In this document: in pieces, positions 35,488 through 45,735 of the stretch
Numbering within the stretch: the stretch's first letter is position 1
Layout: the number at the start of each line of letters is the position of its first letter
NCBI GenBank assembly: GCA_003170475.1
Contig: PMZI01000007.1
Location: 1 to 53,841, forward strand
Reading direction: 5' to 3'
DNA from: Ignavibacteriota bacterium
GTDB lineage: Bacteria; Bacteroidota; Ignavibacteria; UBA10030
DNA length: 53,841 bases
Made by a program: the position numbers and the translations under genes
The notes under the pieces: generated by a model
Told to the model about the DNA's origin: nothing
Databases searched by the model: none
The model's input: the letters and a program-made list of their open reading frames with translations, nothing else

Positions 35488-35900
35488 CGGTTCTTGCGTT
35501 TACTGATGGGGCTGCCCGTGGGAATCCGGGAGAAAGCGGGATCGGCGTCATCTTCAAAGATGAAAAGGGCACCATACTCACAAAGATATCCGGGTACATC
35601 GGAAAGGCCACGAATAACGTTGCGGAATACCAGGCGCTGATTGTATGCCTCAAGAATGCCCCCGGAACAATGTGTTCCCGACTCGTCGTTCACTCTGACA
35701 GCGAATTGATGGTGCGTCAACTCCTCGGGGAGTACAAAGTGAAGGATCCCACATTGAAATTGATGTTTCAGAAGGTACACCGACTTCTCGCCAAAGCTTC
35801 GTTCGAGTTCGAGATCAAGCACGTCGGCAGAGAGTTGAACAAGGAAGCAGACCAGCTCGCGAATCTGGGAATCGATTCGCGGAAGCCAATTCGAATTTGA
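35484..35900 (+). CDS. Ribonuclease HI-like protein
   Basis: Cleaves the RNA strand of RNA-DNA hybrids. The 138 residues are slightly shorter than E. coli RNase HI and lack its basic protrusion. The four metal-binding acidic residues are present: Asp8 in FTDGAARGNPG, Glu48 in NNVAEYQAL, Asp72 in HSDSEL and Asp123 in NKEADQLAN. It overlaps the zinc-ribbon gene by four bases and is followed 29 bases later by the RNase P RNA. This shorter, RnhA-like subclass is common in this gene context. Confidence 0.9.
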   Translation: MTVLAFTDGAARGNPGESGIGVIFKDEKGTILTKISGYIGKATNNVAEYQALIVCLKNAPGTMCSRLVVHSDSELMVRQLLGEYKVKDPTLKLMFQKVHRLLAKASFEFEIKHVGRELNKEADQLANLGIDSRKPIRI

Positions 35901-35927
35901 GGCATCCTCAAGAGAGAGTTTCAAACT

Positions 35928-36336
35928 GAGCAGGTGTGGCCGGCCAGGCAGTCGCTCCATCTGATGTTTCGGATGGGGAGGAAAGTCCGAACACCACAGG
36001 GCAAGGCGCCTCAGGTCAACTGAGGGTCCTGCAGGCAAGAACCTGCAGGAACGGACAGTGTCACAGAAAACAGACATCTTCCGCATCGGTGGAAGAGAAA
36101 GGTGAAAAGGTGGTGTAAGAGACCACCGCTCCGGCAGTAATGACGGAGGCACGACAAACCCCGCCCGGTGCAAGACCAAGCATGTCACGCTTGAGGTGGC
36201 CCGTTTCATCCTGTACCTTGTGTGCAGGTGCGTGACGGGTAGGTCGCCTAGAGAAATGACTGCCTCGTTTCGTCTCAACTTCTGTTGGGGCGGAATTAGA
36301 CAGAATTCGGCTTATCGGCCGGCCACTCCCTGCCTT
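35928..36336 (+). ncRNA. rnpB: RNase P RNA
   Basis: Catalytic RNA that matures tRNA 5' ends. Diagnostic conserved segments are GAGGAAAGTCCGAACACCAC (CR I, near 35976), the pairing TCAACTGAGG and CCTGCAGGCAAGAACCTGCAGG stem region, GGTAGGTCGCCTAGAG with the following AATGACTGCC, and ACAGAATTCGGCTTATCGGCC at the 3' side (CR V, near 36300). The ends close a long P1 helix: GCAGGTGTGGCCGGCC near 35930 pairs with GGCCGGCCACTCCCTGC near 36318. A TTTT follows. About 409 nt, standard ancestral type A size. End points are approximate. Confidence 0.93.
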
Positions 36337-36355
36337 TTCATAATTTCAAGAGCAC

Positions 36356-38095
36356 ATGACTCCACTTCGAGAATATCGCTGGACTTTTCCCAAGACCGAA
36401 CTTCTGCCGGAGGACTTGGAGAGAACCAAAAAGCTTACGGATGAACTCGGCATCTCGCCGGTCCTTGCCGAGATTCTCGTGCGCCGGGGAGTCGAATCCT
36501 TCGATCAGGCCAAATCATATTTCCGACCAACGCTCGATGACCTTCTTGACCCCTTTCTGATGGACGGAATGGATCGAGCTGTCGAGAGAATTGTCCAGGC
36601 AATCTCCACGAAACAGAAGATCCTTGTCTACGGCGATTACGATGTAGACGGAACGAATAGCACGGCTCTGCTTTGGACGTTCCTCAACAGCATTCATGCC
36701 GATGTCGAATACTTCATCCCGGATCGAATCAAGGACGGATATGGCCTTTCGATTCCGGGCATCGACCGCGCCCATCAGCGCGGCGTCCAATTGTTGATCT
36801 CTGTGGATTGCGGAATCACAGCTATTAAACCGGTTGAACATGCACGCGAGCTTGGGATCGAAACCATCGTCTCCGACCATCATGAACCCGGCGATACGAT
36901 CCCCGACGCATACGCCGTTCTCGATCCGCTCAAGCCGACATGCCGATACCCGTACAAGAATCTCTGTGGATGCAGCGTCGCCTTCAAGCTTGTCCAGGCT
37001 CTCTCTCAACACCCTGTGATACATCCCCTTCTCGAAGACGGAGATCAATCCCTCTACCGCTATCTTGATTTCGTCACGCTCGCAACGACTGCCGATATTG
37101 TCAACCTCACGGGAGAGAATCGGGTCCTTGTCAAGCTTGGGCTTGAACTCCTCAATACAAACCCGAGACCGGGTGTACACGCTCTCATCGAGACATCGGG
37201 ACTCAAGCTTGGGAGTATCACTTCAGGGCAGATCGTCTTTGTGCTCGCACCGAGAATCAACGCTGTCGGCCGTCTCGGTGACGCAACCCGGGCTGTGGAA
37301 CTTCTCACATCGGAATCGTTTACCGTTGCGCTCGAACGCGCCAAGGTCTTTGAGGACGAAAACCGAAACCGTCGGAAGATCGACGAAGACACTTTCCTCG
37401 AAGCGCAGGAAATTGTCGAAAAATACCTCGACATCGAAAATGAAGGTGCAATCATCCTGCATCAGGAAACCTGGCATCCCGGAGTCATCGGCATCGTCGC
37501 TTCCCGATTGGTCGAGCGGTACTACCGACCGACGATCATGATGACAACGGTCGATGGTGTGGCCAAGGGATCGGCGCGTAGCGTCTCCGGATTCGACATC
37601 TATCAAGCGTTGAAACGATGCGAGGACAAGCTCGTACAATTTGGCGGACACAAGTACGCCGCCGGGCTCTCGGTCGAACTCGACAGGCTTGACGAGTTTA
37701 AAGAAGCTTTCCATGCCATCGCCAAAGAACTCCTGACCGGAGATCTTCTCATTCCCGAAATCCGAATCGACGCAGAACTACCGTTGAAAGAACTGACAGC
37801 CAAGTTCGTTAGAATTTTGAGCCAGTTTGCTCCGTTTGGTCCGGGCAATATGAGACCGGTGTTTGTGGCGCGAAATGTGGAACTTTATGGTTCACCGCGG
37901 ATTGTTGGCAAGAATCATCTGAAGTTCAAAGTGAAGGCAAATGGCCAGGTGTTCGATGCGATTGGATTCAACCTCGGCGGGTTGATGGAGAAGGTGATGA
38001 ACGGTCGAAGGAACATCGATATTGCCTTTTCTCTTGATGAAGGAGAGTTTGCGGGCGAGACGGTCCCTCAACTCAAGATTCGGGATCTGAAGTAA
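36356..38095 (+). CDS. recJ: Single-stranded-DNA-specific exonuclease RecJ
   Basis: A 5'-3' single-strand exonuclease for recombination and mismatch/base repair. The 579-residue protein has the DHH phosphoesterase motifs: motif I YGDYDVDG (Asp94, Asp96, Asp98 area), VDCGIT, and motif III SDHHEPG, then a DHHA1 part with GRLGDAT and SARSVSGFDIYQAL, and a C-terminal OB-like fold. After motif I it reads NST where most have TST, a mild change. The ATG at 36356 lies 20 bases after the RNase P RNA. It heads the recJ-yebC-ruvCAB run. Confidence 0.94.
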   Translation: MTPLREYRWTFPKTELLPEDLERTKKLTDELGISPVLAEILVRRGVESFDQAKSYFRPTLDDLLDPFLMDGMDRAVERIVQAISTKQKILVYGDYDVDGTNSTALLWTFLNSIHADVEYFIPDRIKDGYGLSIPGIDRAHQRGVQLLISVDCGITAIKPVEHARELGIETIVSDHHEPGDTIPDAYAVLDPLKPTCRYPYKNLCGCSVAFKLVQALSQHPVIHPLLEDGDQSLYRYLDFVTLATTADIVNLTGENRVLVKLGLELLNTNPRPGVHALIETSGLKLGSITSGQIVFVLAPRINAVGRLGDATRAVELLTSESFTVALERAKVFEDENRNRRKIDEDTFLEAQEIVEKYLDIENEGAIILHQETWHPGVIGIVASRLVERYYRPTIMMTTVDGVAKGSARSVSGFDIYQALKRCEDKLVQFGGHKYAAGLSVELDRLDEFKEAFHAIAKELLTGDLLIPEIRIDAELPLKELTAKFVRILSQFAPFGPGNMRPVFVARNVELYGSPRIVGKNHLKFKVKANGQVFDAIGFNLGGLMEKVMNGRRNIDIAFSLDEGEFAGETVPQLKIRDLK

Positions 38096-38145
38096 ACTTA
38101 CCGTCAATCGTAGCTGTCACAACCTCTTTACCGAAAGCACCAGGC

Positions 38146-38898
38146 ATGTCAGGTCACTCGAAATGGCAACAGATCCGTCGAAAAAAAGCCGTGACGGATG
38201 CGAAACGCGGCAAGATGTTCACCCAGATCATCAAGGAAATCACCATCGCCACCCGGCTCGGCGGCGGCGATCCTGACGGCAATCCGCGCCTTCGGCTCGC
38301 CATCGACAAGGCGAAGGGCGCTAACATGCCCGCCGAGAATATCAAGCGGGGCATCATGAAGGGAACGGGCGAACTCCCTGGAATGGCCTACGAAGATGCA
38401 ATGTACGAAGCGTACGGACCTGCCGGTGTCGCGCTCCTGATCGAAGCTGTCACCGACAATAAGACCAGAACCGTCAACGATATTCGATACGTTCTCGATC
38501 GCAATCACGGAAAGCTCGCAGCGACGGGAGCTGTTGCCTATCAATTTCACCGCAAAGGCCAGATTATTGTCCTCACGAACAAGATCAGTGAAGACGATCT
38601 CATGGGGCTGATTCTCGATGCAGGAGCTGAAGACATGACATCAGATGGGGAGCACTACCTGGTGATCACCCTCCCTGAGGCGTTTGAGCAAGTGAAGAAA
38701 GCGATTGAAGGGAAGCACATCCTGATTGAACACGCAGAACTCCAGATGATCCCCGAAAACACGATAAAGGTCGATGGCAAAGATGCCGAGAATCTTCTCA
38801 AATTGATCGAAGGACTTGAGGATCATGACGACATTCAACACGTCTATGCTAATTTTGATGTAGACGAAAGTGTGCTTGCGGCATTAAACGTGGGATGA
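38146..38898 (+). CDS. YebC/PmpR-family DNA-binding protein
   Basis: A 250-residue member of the YebC family, known as a transcription regulator in some bacteria and, more recently, linked to relief of ribosome stalling. The N terminus MSGHSKWQQIRRKKAVTDAKRGKMF and the segments GGGDPDGNPRLRLAIDKAK and YEAYGPAGVALLIEAVTDN are the family signature. Its place 50 bases after recJ and 10 bases before ruvC is the common yebC-ruvC order in bacteria. Confidence 0.95.
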   Translation: MSGHSKWQQIRRKKAVTDAKRGKMFTQIIKEITIATRLGGGDPDGNPRLRLAIDKAKGANMPAENIKRGIMKGTGELPGMAYEDAMYEAYGPAGVALLIEAVTDNKTRTVNDIRYVLDRNHGKLAATGAVAYQFHRKGQIIVLTNKISEDDLMGLILDAGAEDMTSDGEHYLVITLPEAFEQVKKAIEGKHILIEHAELQMIPENTIKVDGKDAENLLKLIEGLEDHDDIQHVYANFDVDESVLAALNVG

Positions 38899-38908
38899 TT
38901 CGACGACT

Positions 38909-39481
38909 ATGATCATACTCGGTGTCGATCCTGGGACTCTCGTAACTGGCTATGGAGTTGTCGAAGAGCGGAACGGCAAGTTCAAGGTTCTCGCGTATGA
39001 TGTGGTCAAGAACAGCAGCGAACAATCGATGCCCATCCGATTGAGAGCCATTTACTCAACCCTCTGCAAGGTCATCGAGCGGTACCACCCGGATGAGTTT
39101 GCCATCGAAACCGCCTTCTACGGTAAGAATGCTCAATCGGCAATGAAACTCGGCCATGCCCGCGGTGTGGCGATACTCGCCGCCGTCAACGCTCAAATTC
39201 CAACTTCCGAATACTCTCCGCGGGAAGTGAAGCGGGCGGTGGTCGGCAGCGGCGCAGCATCGAAGGATCAGGTCAGCTACATGATCCAGGCGATTCTCAA
39301 TCTGAAATCTGCGCCAAAATACTACGACGCGACGGACGCTCTGGCTGTCGCTCTTTGCCATTACCACAAGTCAGCAAAGCAGCGCCGATCAAAAAAAGGT
39401 GCCGTCGAATCAGTGCAAATTCCGCGCACGTGGCATTCATACGTTCAAGCTCATCCTGAAAAAGTGGCGAGACCGCGATGA
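38909..39481 (+). CDS. ruvC: Holliday-junction resolvase RuvC
   Basis: Endonuclease that cuts Holliday junctions produced in recombination. The four catalytic acids are present: Asp7 (GVDPGT), Glu67 (FAIETAFYGKN), Asp140 and Asp143 (YYDATDAL). At 190 residues it is somewhat longer than the usual 165-175, with a basic C-terminal tail (SAKQRRSKKG). The stop overlaps the ruvA start by four bases (ATGA). Confidence 0.95.
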   Translation: MIILGVDPGTLVTGYGVVEERNGKFKVLAYDVVKNSSEQSMPIRLRAIYSTLCKVIERYHPDEFAIETAFYGKNAQSAMKLGHARGVAILAAVNAQIPTSEYSPREVKRAVVGSGAASKDQVSYMIQAILNLKSAPKYYDATDALAVALCHYHKSAKQRRSKKGAVESVQIPRTWHSYVQAHPEKVARPR

Positions 39482-40086
39482 TTGCATCCCTAACAGGCAT
39501 TCTCAAGAGCAAGAGCCCGACGGAAATCCTCATCGACGTCAACGGAGTCGGCTACTCCGTCACCATACCGCTGTCCACCTACGAAAAGCTTGGAGAGGTC
39601 GAATCACAAGTCACGCTCCTCACGCATCTTCATATTCGGGAGGATGCGATGCAGTTGTTTGGGTTCGCATCTCCGGACGAGCGGTTCTTTTTCAAGCTCC
39701 TTATCACCGTCAACGGCATCGGACCGAAGATCGCCCAGGGAATCCTCTCCGGAATAACAGTTGCAGACCTGAAGCAGCACATTGCACAGGAGAATATTTC
39801 GGCCCTGACAGCAATTCCGGGAGTCGGCAGAAAAACCGCCGAGAGACTCATCATCGAGCTCCGCGACAAAATCGGTAAGATCGATGTGACCTCATCGGGA
39901 GCCATGACAATCCAGGGCGAAGACGGCGACCTGCGACAGGAGGCTCTCCTGGCGCTCACGTCCCTCGGCTACAACAGACCCTTCGCAGAGAAGGCACTAC
40001 GGCAAGTGCTCGCAGAGACGAAGGGCGAAAAACCCTCTCTTCAGGATCTGATCAAGAGGGCTCTTCGCACCACGAGTACAATGTGA
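39478..40086 (+). CDS. ruvA: Holliday-junction branch-migration protein RuvA
   Basis: Tetrameric DNA-binding part of the RuvAB motor. The 202 residues start MIASLTGILKSKSPTEILIDVNGVGY (OB domain), followed by the helix-hairpin-helix pair GIGPKIAQGILSG and IPGVGRKTAERLIIELRDK, and a C-terminal RuvB-binding domain (DLRQEALLALTSLGYN). It overlaps ruvC by four bases and lies 60 bases before ruvB. Confidence 0.96.
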   Translation: MIASLTGILKSKSPTEILIDVNGVGYSVTIPLSTYEKLGEVESQVTLLTHLHIREDAMQLFGFASPDERFFFKLLITVNGIGPKIAQGILSGITVADLKQHIAQENISALTAIPGVGRKTAERLIIELRDKIGKIDVTSSGAMTIQGEDGDLRQEALLALTSLGYNRPFAEKALRQVLAETKGEKPSLQDLIKRALRTTSTM

Positions 40087-40146
40087 GCACAGACCATCCA
40101 TACTGAAGTTTGATATTCACCCCCCTTCTTGTTACTTTCTGGCACC

Positions 40147-41184
40147 ATGAGAAAATCGGACCACACATCACCGGAGCGTTTGGAAAACGAAGTGGAGTTG
40201 GATCAAACTCTTCGACCGGGTCGCCTCGAGGACTTTGTTGGGCAGCAGAAGCTCGTCGACAACTTGCGGGTGTTCATCACAGCCGCACGGCATCGAAACG
40301 AACCCCTTGACCATGTTCTTCTCACCGGACCACCAGGACTCGGAAAAACGACGCTCGCCTTCATCGTGGCAAACGAGATGGGTGTGGGCATTAAGGTGAC
40401 TTCCGGTCCCGCGCTCGAAAAACCCGGCGACCTGGCCGGCATCCTCACTTCCCTCCAAAAAGGGGAAGTACTGTTTATCGACGAAATTCACAGGGTCCCC
40501 GTCAAAATCGAGGAGTACCTTTACTCCGCGATGGAAGAATTTCGGGTGGACATCATCATCGACAGCGGTCCCGGAGCAAAAACCATTTCGCTGAACCTTG
40601 AGCCCTTTACGCTGGTCGGCGCTACCACACGAGCCGGACTTCTGAGTTCGCCATTGCGTTCGAGGTTCGGGATTACCAACAGACTCGACTACTACAATGT
40701 GGCTCAACTCCAGGGAATCGTTGCCCGATCTGCCAAAATCCTGGGGATCGAGACCACGCCGGATGCGCCGCCGGAAATAGCACAGCGATCACGAGGGACT
40801 CCCAGAATAGCGAACAGGCTTCTCAAACGCTGTAGAGACTTCGCTCAGGCGGAAAAAAAGCTTGCCCAACATGGCGGGATCGTAACGTTGGAGGTTGCAC
40901 AGTATTCGCTGCGCGCACTTGAAGTCGACGAGTATGGGTTGGATGAGATGGACAAGCGGATCCTTCAGACGATCATTGAGAAATACAGCGGGGGGCCTGT
41001 CGGACTCAACACTTTGGCCGTCGCTGTCGGAGAGGAGTCAGGGACAATCGAAGAGGTGTACGAACCTTACCTGATTCAAGAAGGATTCCTCAAACGGACT
41101 TCACGTGGCCGGGAAGCGACATCGGTTGCGTACAAACACTTTGGTGCAGTGAAAAAGGCCCGCGGACAAGACACCCTGTTCTAA
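40147..41184 (+). CDS. ruvB: Holliday-junction branch-migration helicase RuvB
   Basis: Hexameric AAA+ ATPase that drives branch migration with RuvA. I use the ATG at 40147 (345 residues); the frame is open from a TTG at 40129. Motifs: [13 protein letters not shown], Walker [12 protein letters not shown], Walker B LFIDEIHR, the RuvA-contacting hairpin region, sensor [15 protein letters not shown], and the winged helix at the C terminus ([20 protein letters not shown]). No strong ribosome site is visible before either start, so translation may be coupled to ruvA. Confidence 0.96.
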   Translation: MRKSDHTSPERLENEVELDQTLRPGRLEDFVGQQKLVDNLRVFITAARHRNEPLDHVLLTGPPGLGKTTLAFIVANEMGVGIKVTSGPALEKPGDLAGILTSLQKGEVLFIDEIHRVPVKIEEYLYSAMEEFRVDIIIDSGPGAKTISLNLEPFTLVGATTRAGLLSSPLRSRFGITNRLDYYNVAQLQGIVARSAKILGIETTPDAPPEIAQRSRGTPRIANRLLKRCRDFAQAEKKLAQHGGIVTLEVAQYSLRALEVDEYGLDEMDKRILQTIIEKYSGGPVGLNTLAVAVGEESGTIEEVYEPYLIQEGFLKRTSRGREATSVAYKHFGAVKKARGQDTLF

Positions 41185-41218
41185 ACTCTGCCTGACTCCT
41201 CCATTGTCACACCCTCGC

Positions 41219-42151
41219 ATGAGAACTCAACTTCGAATCACATTCATCATGCTCGTCATCCTTAGCCAATGCTTGATCGCGAGACGGCAGGATAGCGGAA
41301 AGGTTGCATCTCAGAATCCATCACCAATGGAAGACGAAACGCGAAAGCATGAGCGCATCGAGGAAAAGGAATATCCGGGAATCAGGTTCGAAGTCAACCA
41401 TTTGTTTTCTAAGCCAGTCCAACTCTTCATTCCGCAGAAGAGCCTGAGAGCAAGGTCATTTGACCTCCTCATCCATTTTCACGGGGCTCCCTACGTTACC
41501 GAATTCGCTGCGACGAAATACAGTGGGGATATCATCGCAGGGACGCTGAGCGTGGGCTCGGGATCAAAGGTCTATAACGACGCATTCCAGGATACGTCCA
41601 AGTTCAAAGCGCTTATCGATTCCGTCCTAGCAGAGGCAAGACACCAACTTCGACATGACGTGAAGCTCAGGCGTGTTCTGTTGAGTGGATTTAGTGCCGG
41701 TTATGGAGCGATCCGGAGAATCATTTCATCCGAATGGAACTTTGCGAGAGTTGATGCCATTCTCCTGCTCGACGGTTTTCATACAAGCTACATGCCTGAG
41801 AGAAAGGTTCTGGCCGAGGGAGGCAAAATTGATTCCACGGGCCTTCTGCCCTACATCCGATATGCTCAGGCAGCCGCGGCAAAGAAATCGCGAAAAAGGT
41901 TTCTTATTACTCATTCAGAGATTTTCCCCGGTACATTTGTGAGCACCACGGAGGCGACCGATTTCCTTCTCCACACACTCTCCCTGAAGCGCACACCCGT
42001 CCTACAGTGGGGCCCGCTGGGGATGCAGCAACTGAGCTCAAACCGCCGCAACCACTTCGCAGTGTACGGATTCGCGGGCAACACTGGCCGGGATCACGTC
42101 GACCACCTCCAAGCCTTGTACTCATTTCTCCAGGAATTGATGAAACTCTAG
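41219..42151 (+). CDS. Exported alpha/beta-hydrolase-like protein
   Basis: A protein of 310 residues from the ATG at 41219, with a hydrophobic N terminus typical of a signal sequence. The body has an alpha/beta-hydrolase look: HFHG at 87-90 (oxyanion hole), the nucleophile elbow LLSGFSAGYGA with Ser159, a possible acid at Asp185 (LLLDGFHTS), and a late histidine in GRDHVDHLQALY. It may be an esterase or peptidase in the periplasm; the substrate is unknown. A Cys18 follows ILSQ but does not make a standard lipobox. It lies 34 bases after ruvB and seems unrelated to recombination. Confidence 0.75.
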   Translation: MRTQLRITFIMLVILSQCLIARRQDSGKVASQNPSPMEDETRKHERIEEKEYPGIRFEVNHLFSKPVQLFIPQKSLRARSFDLLIHFHGAPYVTEFAATKYSGDIIAGTLSVGSGSKVYNDAFQDTSKFKALIDSVLAEARHQLRHDVKLRRVLLSGFSAGYGAIRRIISSEWNFARVDAILLLDGFHTSYMPERKVLAEGGKIDSTGLLPYIRYAQAAAAKKSRKRFLITHSEIFPGTFVSTTEATDFLLHTLSLKRTPVLQWGPLGMQQLSSNRRNHFAVYGFAGNTGRDHVDHLQALYSFLQELMKL

Positions 42152-42190
42152 CTTGAGCATAGATCGAATACCCCTTCAATCAATCATCAA

Positions 42191-42811
42191 TTGACAATCG
42201 CAAATCGGAAAGTGACAAAACTCCCCCGCTCGTTTTATCTTCGACCGACACCCCGAGTAGCCAGAGACTTGCTCGGAAAGTACCTGGTCCGCCTGATTAG
42301 AAAGCGCGTATTGGTCGCACGGATTGTTGAAACGGAGGCATACTGTCAGAACGATCCGGCGTCCCATTCATATCGGGGGATGACGAAACGGAACGAGGTA
42401 ATGTTCTCTCAAGGGGGGCACCTTTACGTCTATTTTACCTACGGAATGCACTTCTGCGCAAATGTTGTGACAGGGAGAGCGGGAAAGGGAGAAGCAGTTC
42501 TCCTGCGAGCGGTCCAGCCGATCGAAGGAACGGATATCATGCTGAGAAACAGAAAGCATCGGCGCGAGAGCAATAGACGTGGGGACGCTGATTTGCTAAT
42601 CCTCACGAACGGTCCGGCGAAGCTTTGTCAGGCACTGAGTATTGGAAGGAGAGAAAACGGAATGGATCTTCTTGGCGACGAAATCTATCTGCTCGACTCG
42701 CCGAAGCTCCTGCCGTCGGAAATTGCAGCATCAACGCGGATTGGGATACGTGTCGGGAAAACAGCCAGGTGGCGTTTTTTTATCAAGGGACATCCATGGA
42801 TCTCGCGATAA
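42191..42811 (+). CDS. DNA-3-methyladenine glycosylase (AAG/MPG type)
   Basis: Excises alkylated and deaminated purines in base-excision repair. The 206-residue protein has LPRSFYLRPTPRVARDLLGKYL, the active-site segment RIVETEAYCQNDPASHSY with catalytic Glu49, and YVYFTYGMHFCANVV, all typical of the human AAG-like family. The start is unsure: a TTG at 42191, or a GTG at 42212 that would begin MTKLPRSFY; neither has a clear ribosome site. It ends eight bases from the convergent uvrA gene, another repair gene. Confidence 0.9.
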   Translation: MTIANRKVTKLPRSFYLRPTPRVARDLLGKYLVRLIRKRVLVARIVETEAYCQNDPASHSYRGMTKRNEVMFSQGGHLYVYFTYGMHFCANVVTGRAGKGEAVLLRAVQPIEGTDIMLRNRKHRRESNRRGDADLLILTNGPAKLCQALSIGRRENGMDLLGDEIYLLDSPKLLPSEIAASTRIGIRVGKTARWRFFIKGHPWISR

Positions 42812-42819
42812 ATCCCATT

Positions 42820-45699
42820 TCATCGCTTGGACGCGAGTTCGCGCTTGAGGAAATGACCTGTGTAAGACTTTGAGTTCTTTGCCACATCTTCGGGTACGCC
42901 TTCTGCAACGATCTCTCCCCCCTCATCGCCACCTTCCGGACCAAGATCGATAATCCAGTCGGCAGTCTTGATGACGTCAAGATTGTGTTCGATCACGAGA
43001 ACCGTGTTGCCTTTATCCACAAGCTTGTTCAGGACAGACAAAAGCATTCTGATATCCTCAAAATGCAATCCCGTAGTAGGCTCGTCAAGGATATAGAGGG
43101 TCTTTCCCGTGCCCACCTTGGACAATTCCGTGGACAGTTTGACCCTTTGCGCTTCGCCCCCTGAAAGGGTTGTCGCCTGCTGACCCAACCGGATGTAGCC
43201 GAGTCCAACATCATGCAACGTTTGAAGGTGTCTTGAAATCCTTGGAAACTCGCTGAAGAGTTCCATGCCATCGTCCACCGTCATGTCCAGTACATCGGAG
43301 ATCGATTTCCCTTTGTAGTGAACTTCCAGCGTCTCACGATTGTAGCGTTTGCCCTTACAGGTATCGCAAAGGACGTAGACATCAGGGAGAAAATTCATCT
43401 CTATTCTTCGAAGGCCATCCCCTTCGCACTCCTCGCATCTCCCTCCCTTCACATTAAAACTAAACCGCCCGACCTTGTATCCCCTGAGCTTCGATTCCGG
43501 AAGCTGCGTGAACAAATCACGAATGAGGGTGAACACACCGGTATACGTCGAAGGATTGGACCGGGGAGTCCGACCGATGGGAGACTGGTCAATATCGATA
43601 ACTTTGTCGACGTGCTCGAGTCCTTTGATAGACTTGAACGCCAAAGGGATCATCCGCGTCTTGTAGAACTTGTTCGAGAGAATCGGGAAGAGCGTTTCGT
43701 TGATAAGCGTTGATTTTCCGGAGCCGCTGACGCCGGTCACGCAAACGAATGTTCCCAGGGGGATGCTTGCCGTAAGGTCCTTTAAATTGTTCCCCGAGGC
43801 ACCCGTGAGGCTAAGCCATTTCCCCTGACCGGTCCGACGCTTCGCTGGCACCTCAATCGTCCGCTTCCCGTTGAGATACAGCGCTGTGAGCGATTGTCCG
43901 TCGAGTCCATTTCCCGCCTTCTTCAGCTTCTCGTTCTTGAGCTTGAGCGAACTCGGCGGTCCGCTCGTGACGACATAGCCACCGTGTTCTCCTGCTCCCG
44001 GGCCTAGGTCGATCACATAGTCGGCGCTCTCGATCGTCTCCTTGTCATGCTCCACAACGATGATCGTATTACCGAGATCGCGGAGCGATTTCAGAGAATT
44101 GATGAGCTTGATATTATCGCGCTGATGCAGACCGATGCTCGGCTCGTCCAGAATGTAGAGCACACCAACCAGCTGCGTCCCAATCTGTGTCGCCAGCCTG
44201 ATTCGCTGGCCTTCCCCGCCCGACAATGTCCGCGCCGTACGATTGAGCGTGAGGTATTCCAGACCGACATTGAGCAGAAAATCGAGCCGCTGAATGATCT
44301 CCTTGAGGATTGGCCGTGCGATTTCAGTCTGACGCGGAGAGAGCGACACGGCACCAAAGAATTCCCGCGCGGCACGAATCGATAGCGAAACAACGTCCTG
44401 CATGTTCGACTTCTTGCCCGTGGCAGCATCCTCGAGCTTGATGGAAAGGCTTTCTTTGCGGAGGCGCCCTCCGTTGCAGGATTCACATTTTTTCGTCGTC
44501 ATGAACGACTCGACCCACTCTCGGATGTTGTTCGAGTTTGAGTCCTGATAGAACCGCTTCAACATATCCATCACACCGCCATAGCGATGCCGATATGTTA
44601 CCTTCCTGCCTCCATTCTGATTGTACTCGATCTCGAATTTCTCGTCCCCTGCTCCATGAAGTAAGACCTCCCGGGCCTTGGAAGAAAAATTGCCCAGAGG
44701 AGTATCGAAGTCGAACCCATAGCGTTTGGAGACCGCCCGAACCTGGCTGAACATCCACGTCGGCCGTGGCTTTCCTAACGCGGCAAGTCCTCCTTGATTG
44801 ATGCTCAGGGATTCGTCGGGAATAATCAATTGAAGGTCAAACGCCTTTTTCTCACCCAACCCCTCGCATTCCTGGCAGGAGCCGGACGGAGTGTTGAAAG
44901 AGAAGGATCCCGGTGAGGGCTCTTCGTAGCTGATCCCACAATCGTGACACGCGTAGTGACTACTGAAGAGGTGGTCGTTCTCGCCGTCGAAGACGATCAG
45001 TGCCCCGCTACCGTAGCGGAGCGCGACTTCAACTGACTCAGCAATCCGGGAACGGGCATCCTTCTTGACAGCCAGCCTGTCGACAACGATCTCGATATTG
45101 TGAATCTTGTATCGATCGGCCTTCATTCCGTCTGTAATCTCTCGGAGAGTCCCATCAATCCGGACTCTGACGAATCCATCTTTCAGGATTTGCTCGAACA
45201 ATTCCCGATAGTGACCTTTGCGGCCTTTTACAACGGGGGCGAGGATTTGAATTTTCGAGCCGGCCGGAAATTGCTGGATGGAGTCGATGATCTGATCGAC
45301 GGTCTGGCGCTGAACTTTGCGACCGCAGTTGTAGCAGAACTGTGTCCCCGCTCTCGCAAAGAGCAGGCGGAGGAAATCATAGATTTCCGTGACCGTACCG
45401 ACGGTCGATCGCGGATTGGAACTGACCGTCTTTTGCTCGATTGAAATGGACGGGCTGAGTCCCTCGATGTAATCGACATCGGGCCTCTCCATGAGCCCGA
45501 GAAACTGTCGTGCATAGGCCGAGAGGCTCTCCACGTACCGTCGTTGACCTTCCGCGTAAATCGTATCGAATGCCAGGCTGGATTTCCCCGACCCGGAGAG
45601 TCCGGTGATGACGATCATCTGGTCGCGCGGCATCTCCACATCGATGTTCTTCAGATTGTGGACGCGCGCGCCTTTAACGATAAGTTTCTCTTCTGCCAT
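42820..45699 (-). CDS. uvrA: Excinuclease ABC subunit A
   Basis: Damage-recognition ATPase of nucleotide-excision repair. The 959 residues (ATG at 45699, [16 protein letters not shown]) contain two ABC modules with Walker [13 protein letters not shown] and [12 protein letters not shown] and two signature motifs ([11 protein letters not shown] and [11 protein letters not shown]). Cysteine pairs for the three zinc modules are intact (CYNCGRK, CHDCG with [15 protein letters not shown] with CDTCKGKRY). An eight-residue longer start at 45723 is less like the family. It ends the minus-strand run of the chaperone block and converges with the glycosylase gene. Confidence 0.97.
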   Translation of the reverse strand: MAEEKLIVKGARVHNLKNIDVEMPRDQMIVITGLSGSGKSSLAFDTIYAEGQRRYVESLSAYARQFLGLMERPDVDYIEGLSPSISIEQKTVSSNPRSTVGTVTEIYDFLRLLFARAGTQFCYNCGRKVQRQTVDQIIDSIQQFPAGSKIQILAPVVKGRKGHYRELFEQILKDGFVRVRIDGTLREITDGMKADRYKIHNIEIVVDRLAVKKDARSRIAESVEVALRYGSGALIVFDGENDHLFSSHYACHDCGISYEEPSPGSFSFNTPSGSCQECEGLGEKKAFDLQLIIPDESLSINQGGLAALGKPRPTWMFSQVRAVSKRYGFDFDTPLGNFSSKAREVLLHGAGDEKFEIEYNQNGGRKVTYRHRYGGVMDMLKRFYQDSNSNNIREWVESFMTTKKCESCNGGRLRKESLSIKLEDAATGKKSNMQDVVSLSIRAAREFFGAVSLSPRQTEIARPILKEIIQRLDFLLNVGLEYLTLNRTARTLSGGEGQRIRLATQIGTQLVGVLYILDEPSIGLHQRDNIKLINSLKSLRDLGNTIIVVEHDKETIESADYVIDLGPGAGEHGGYVVTSGPPSSLKLKNEKLKKAGNGLDGQSLTALYLNGKRTIEVPAKRRTGQGKWLSLTGASGNNLKDLTASIPLGTFVCVTGVSGSGKSTLINETLFPILSNKFYKTRMIPLAFKSIKGLEHVDKVIDIDQSPIGRTPRSNPSTYTGVFTLIRDLFTQLPESKLRGYKVGRFSFNVKGGRCEECEGDGLRRIEMNFLPDVYVLCDTCKGKRYNRETLEVHYKGKSISDVLDMTVDDGMELFSEFPRISRHLQTLHDVGLGYIRLGQQATTLSGGEAQRVKLSTELSKVGTGKTLYILDEPTTGLHFEDIRMLLSVLNKLVDKGNTVLVIEHNLDVIKTADWIIDLGPEGGDEGGEIVAEGVPEDVAKNSKSYTGHFLKRELASKR

Positions 45700-45735
45700 T
45701 CGCTCCGATGCCTCACACACCAAGCGCGTTCAGCG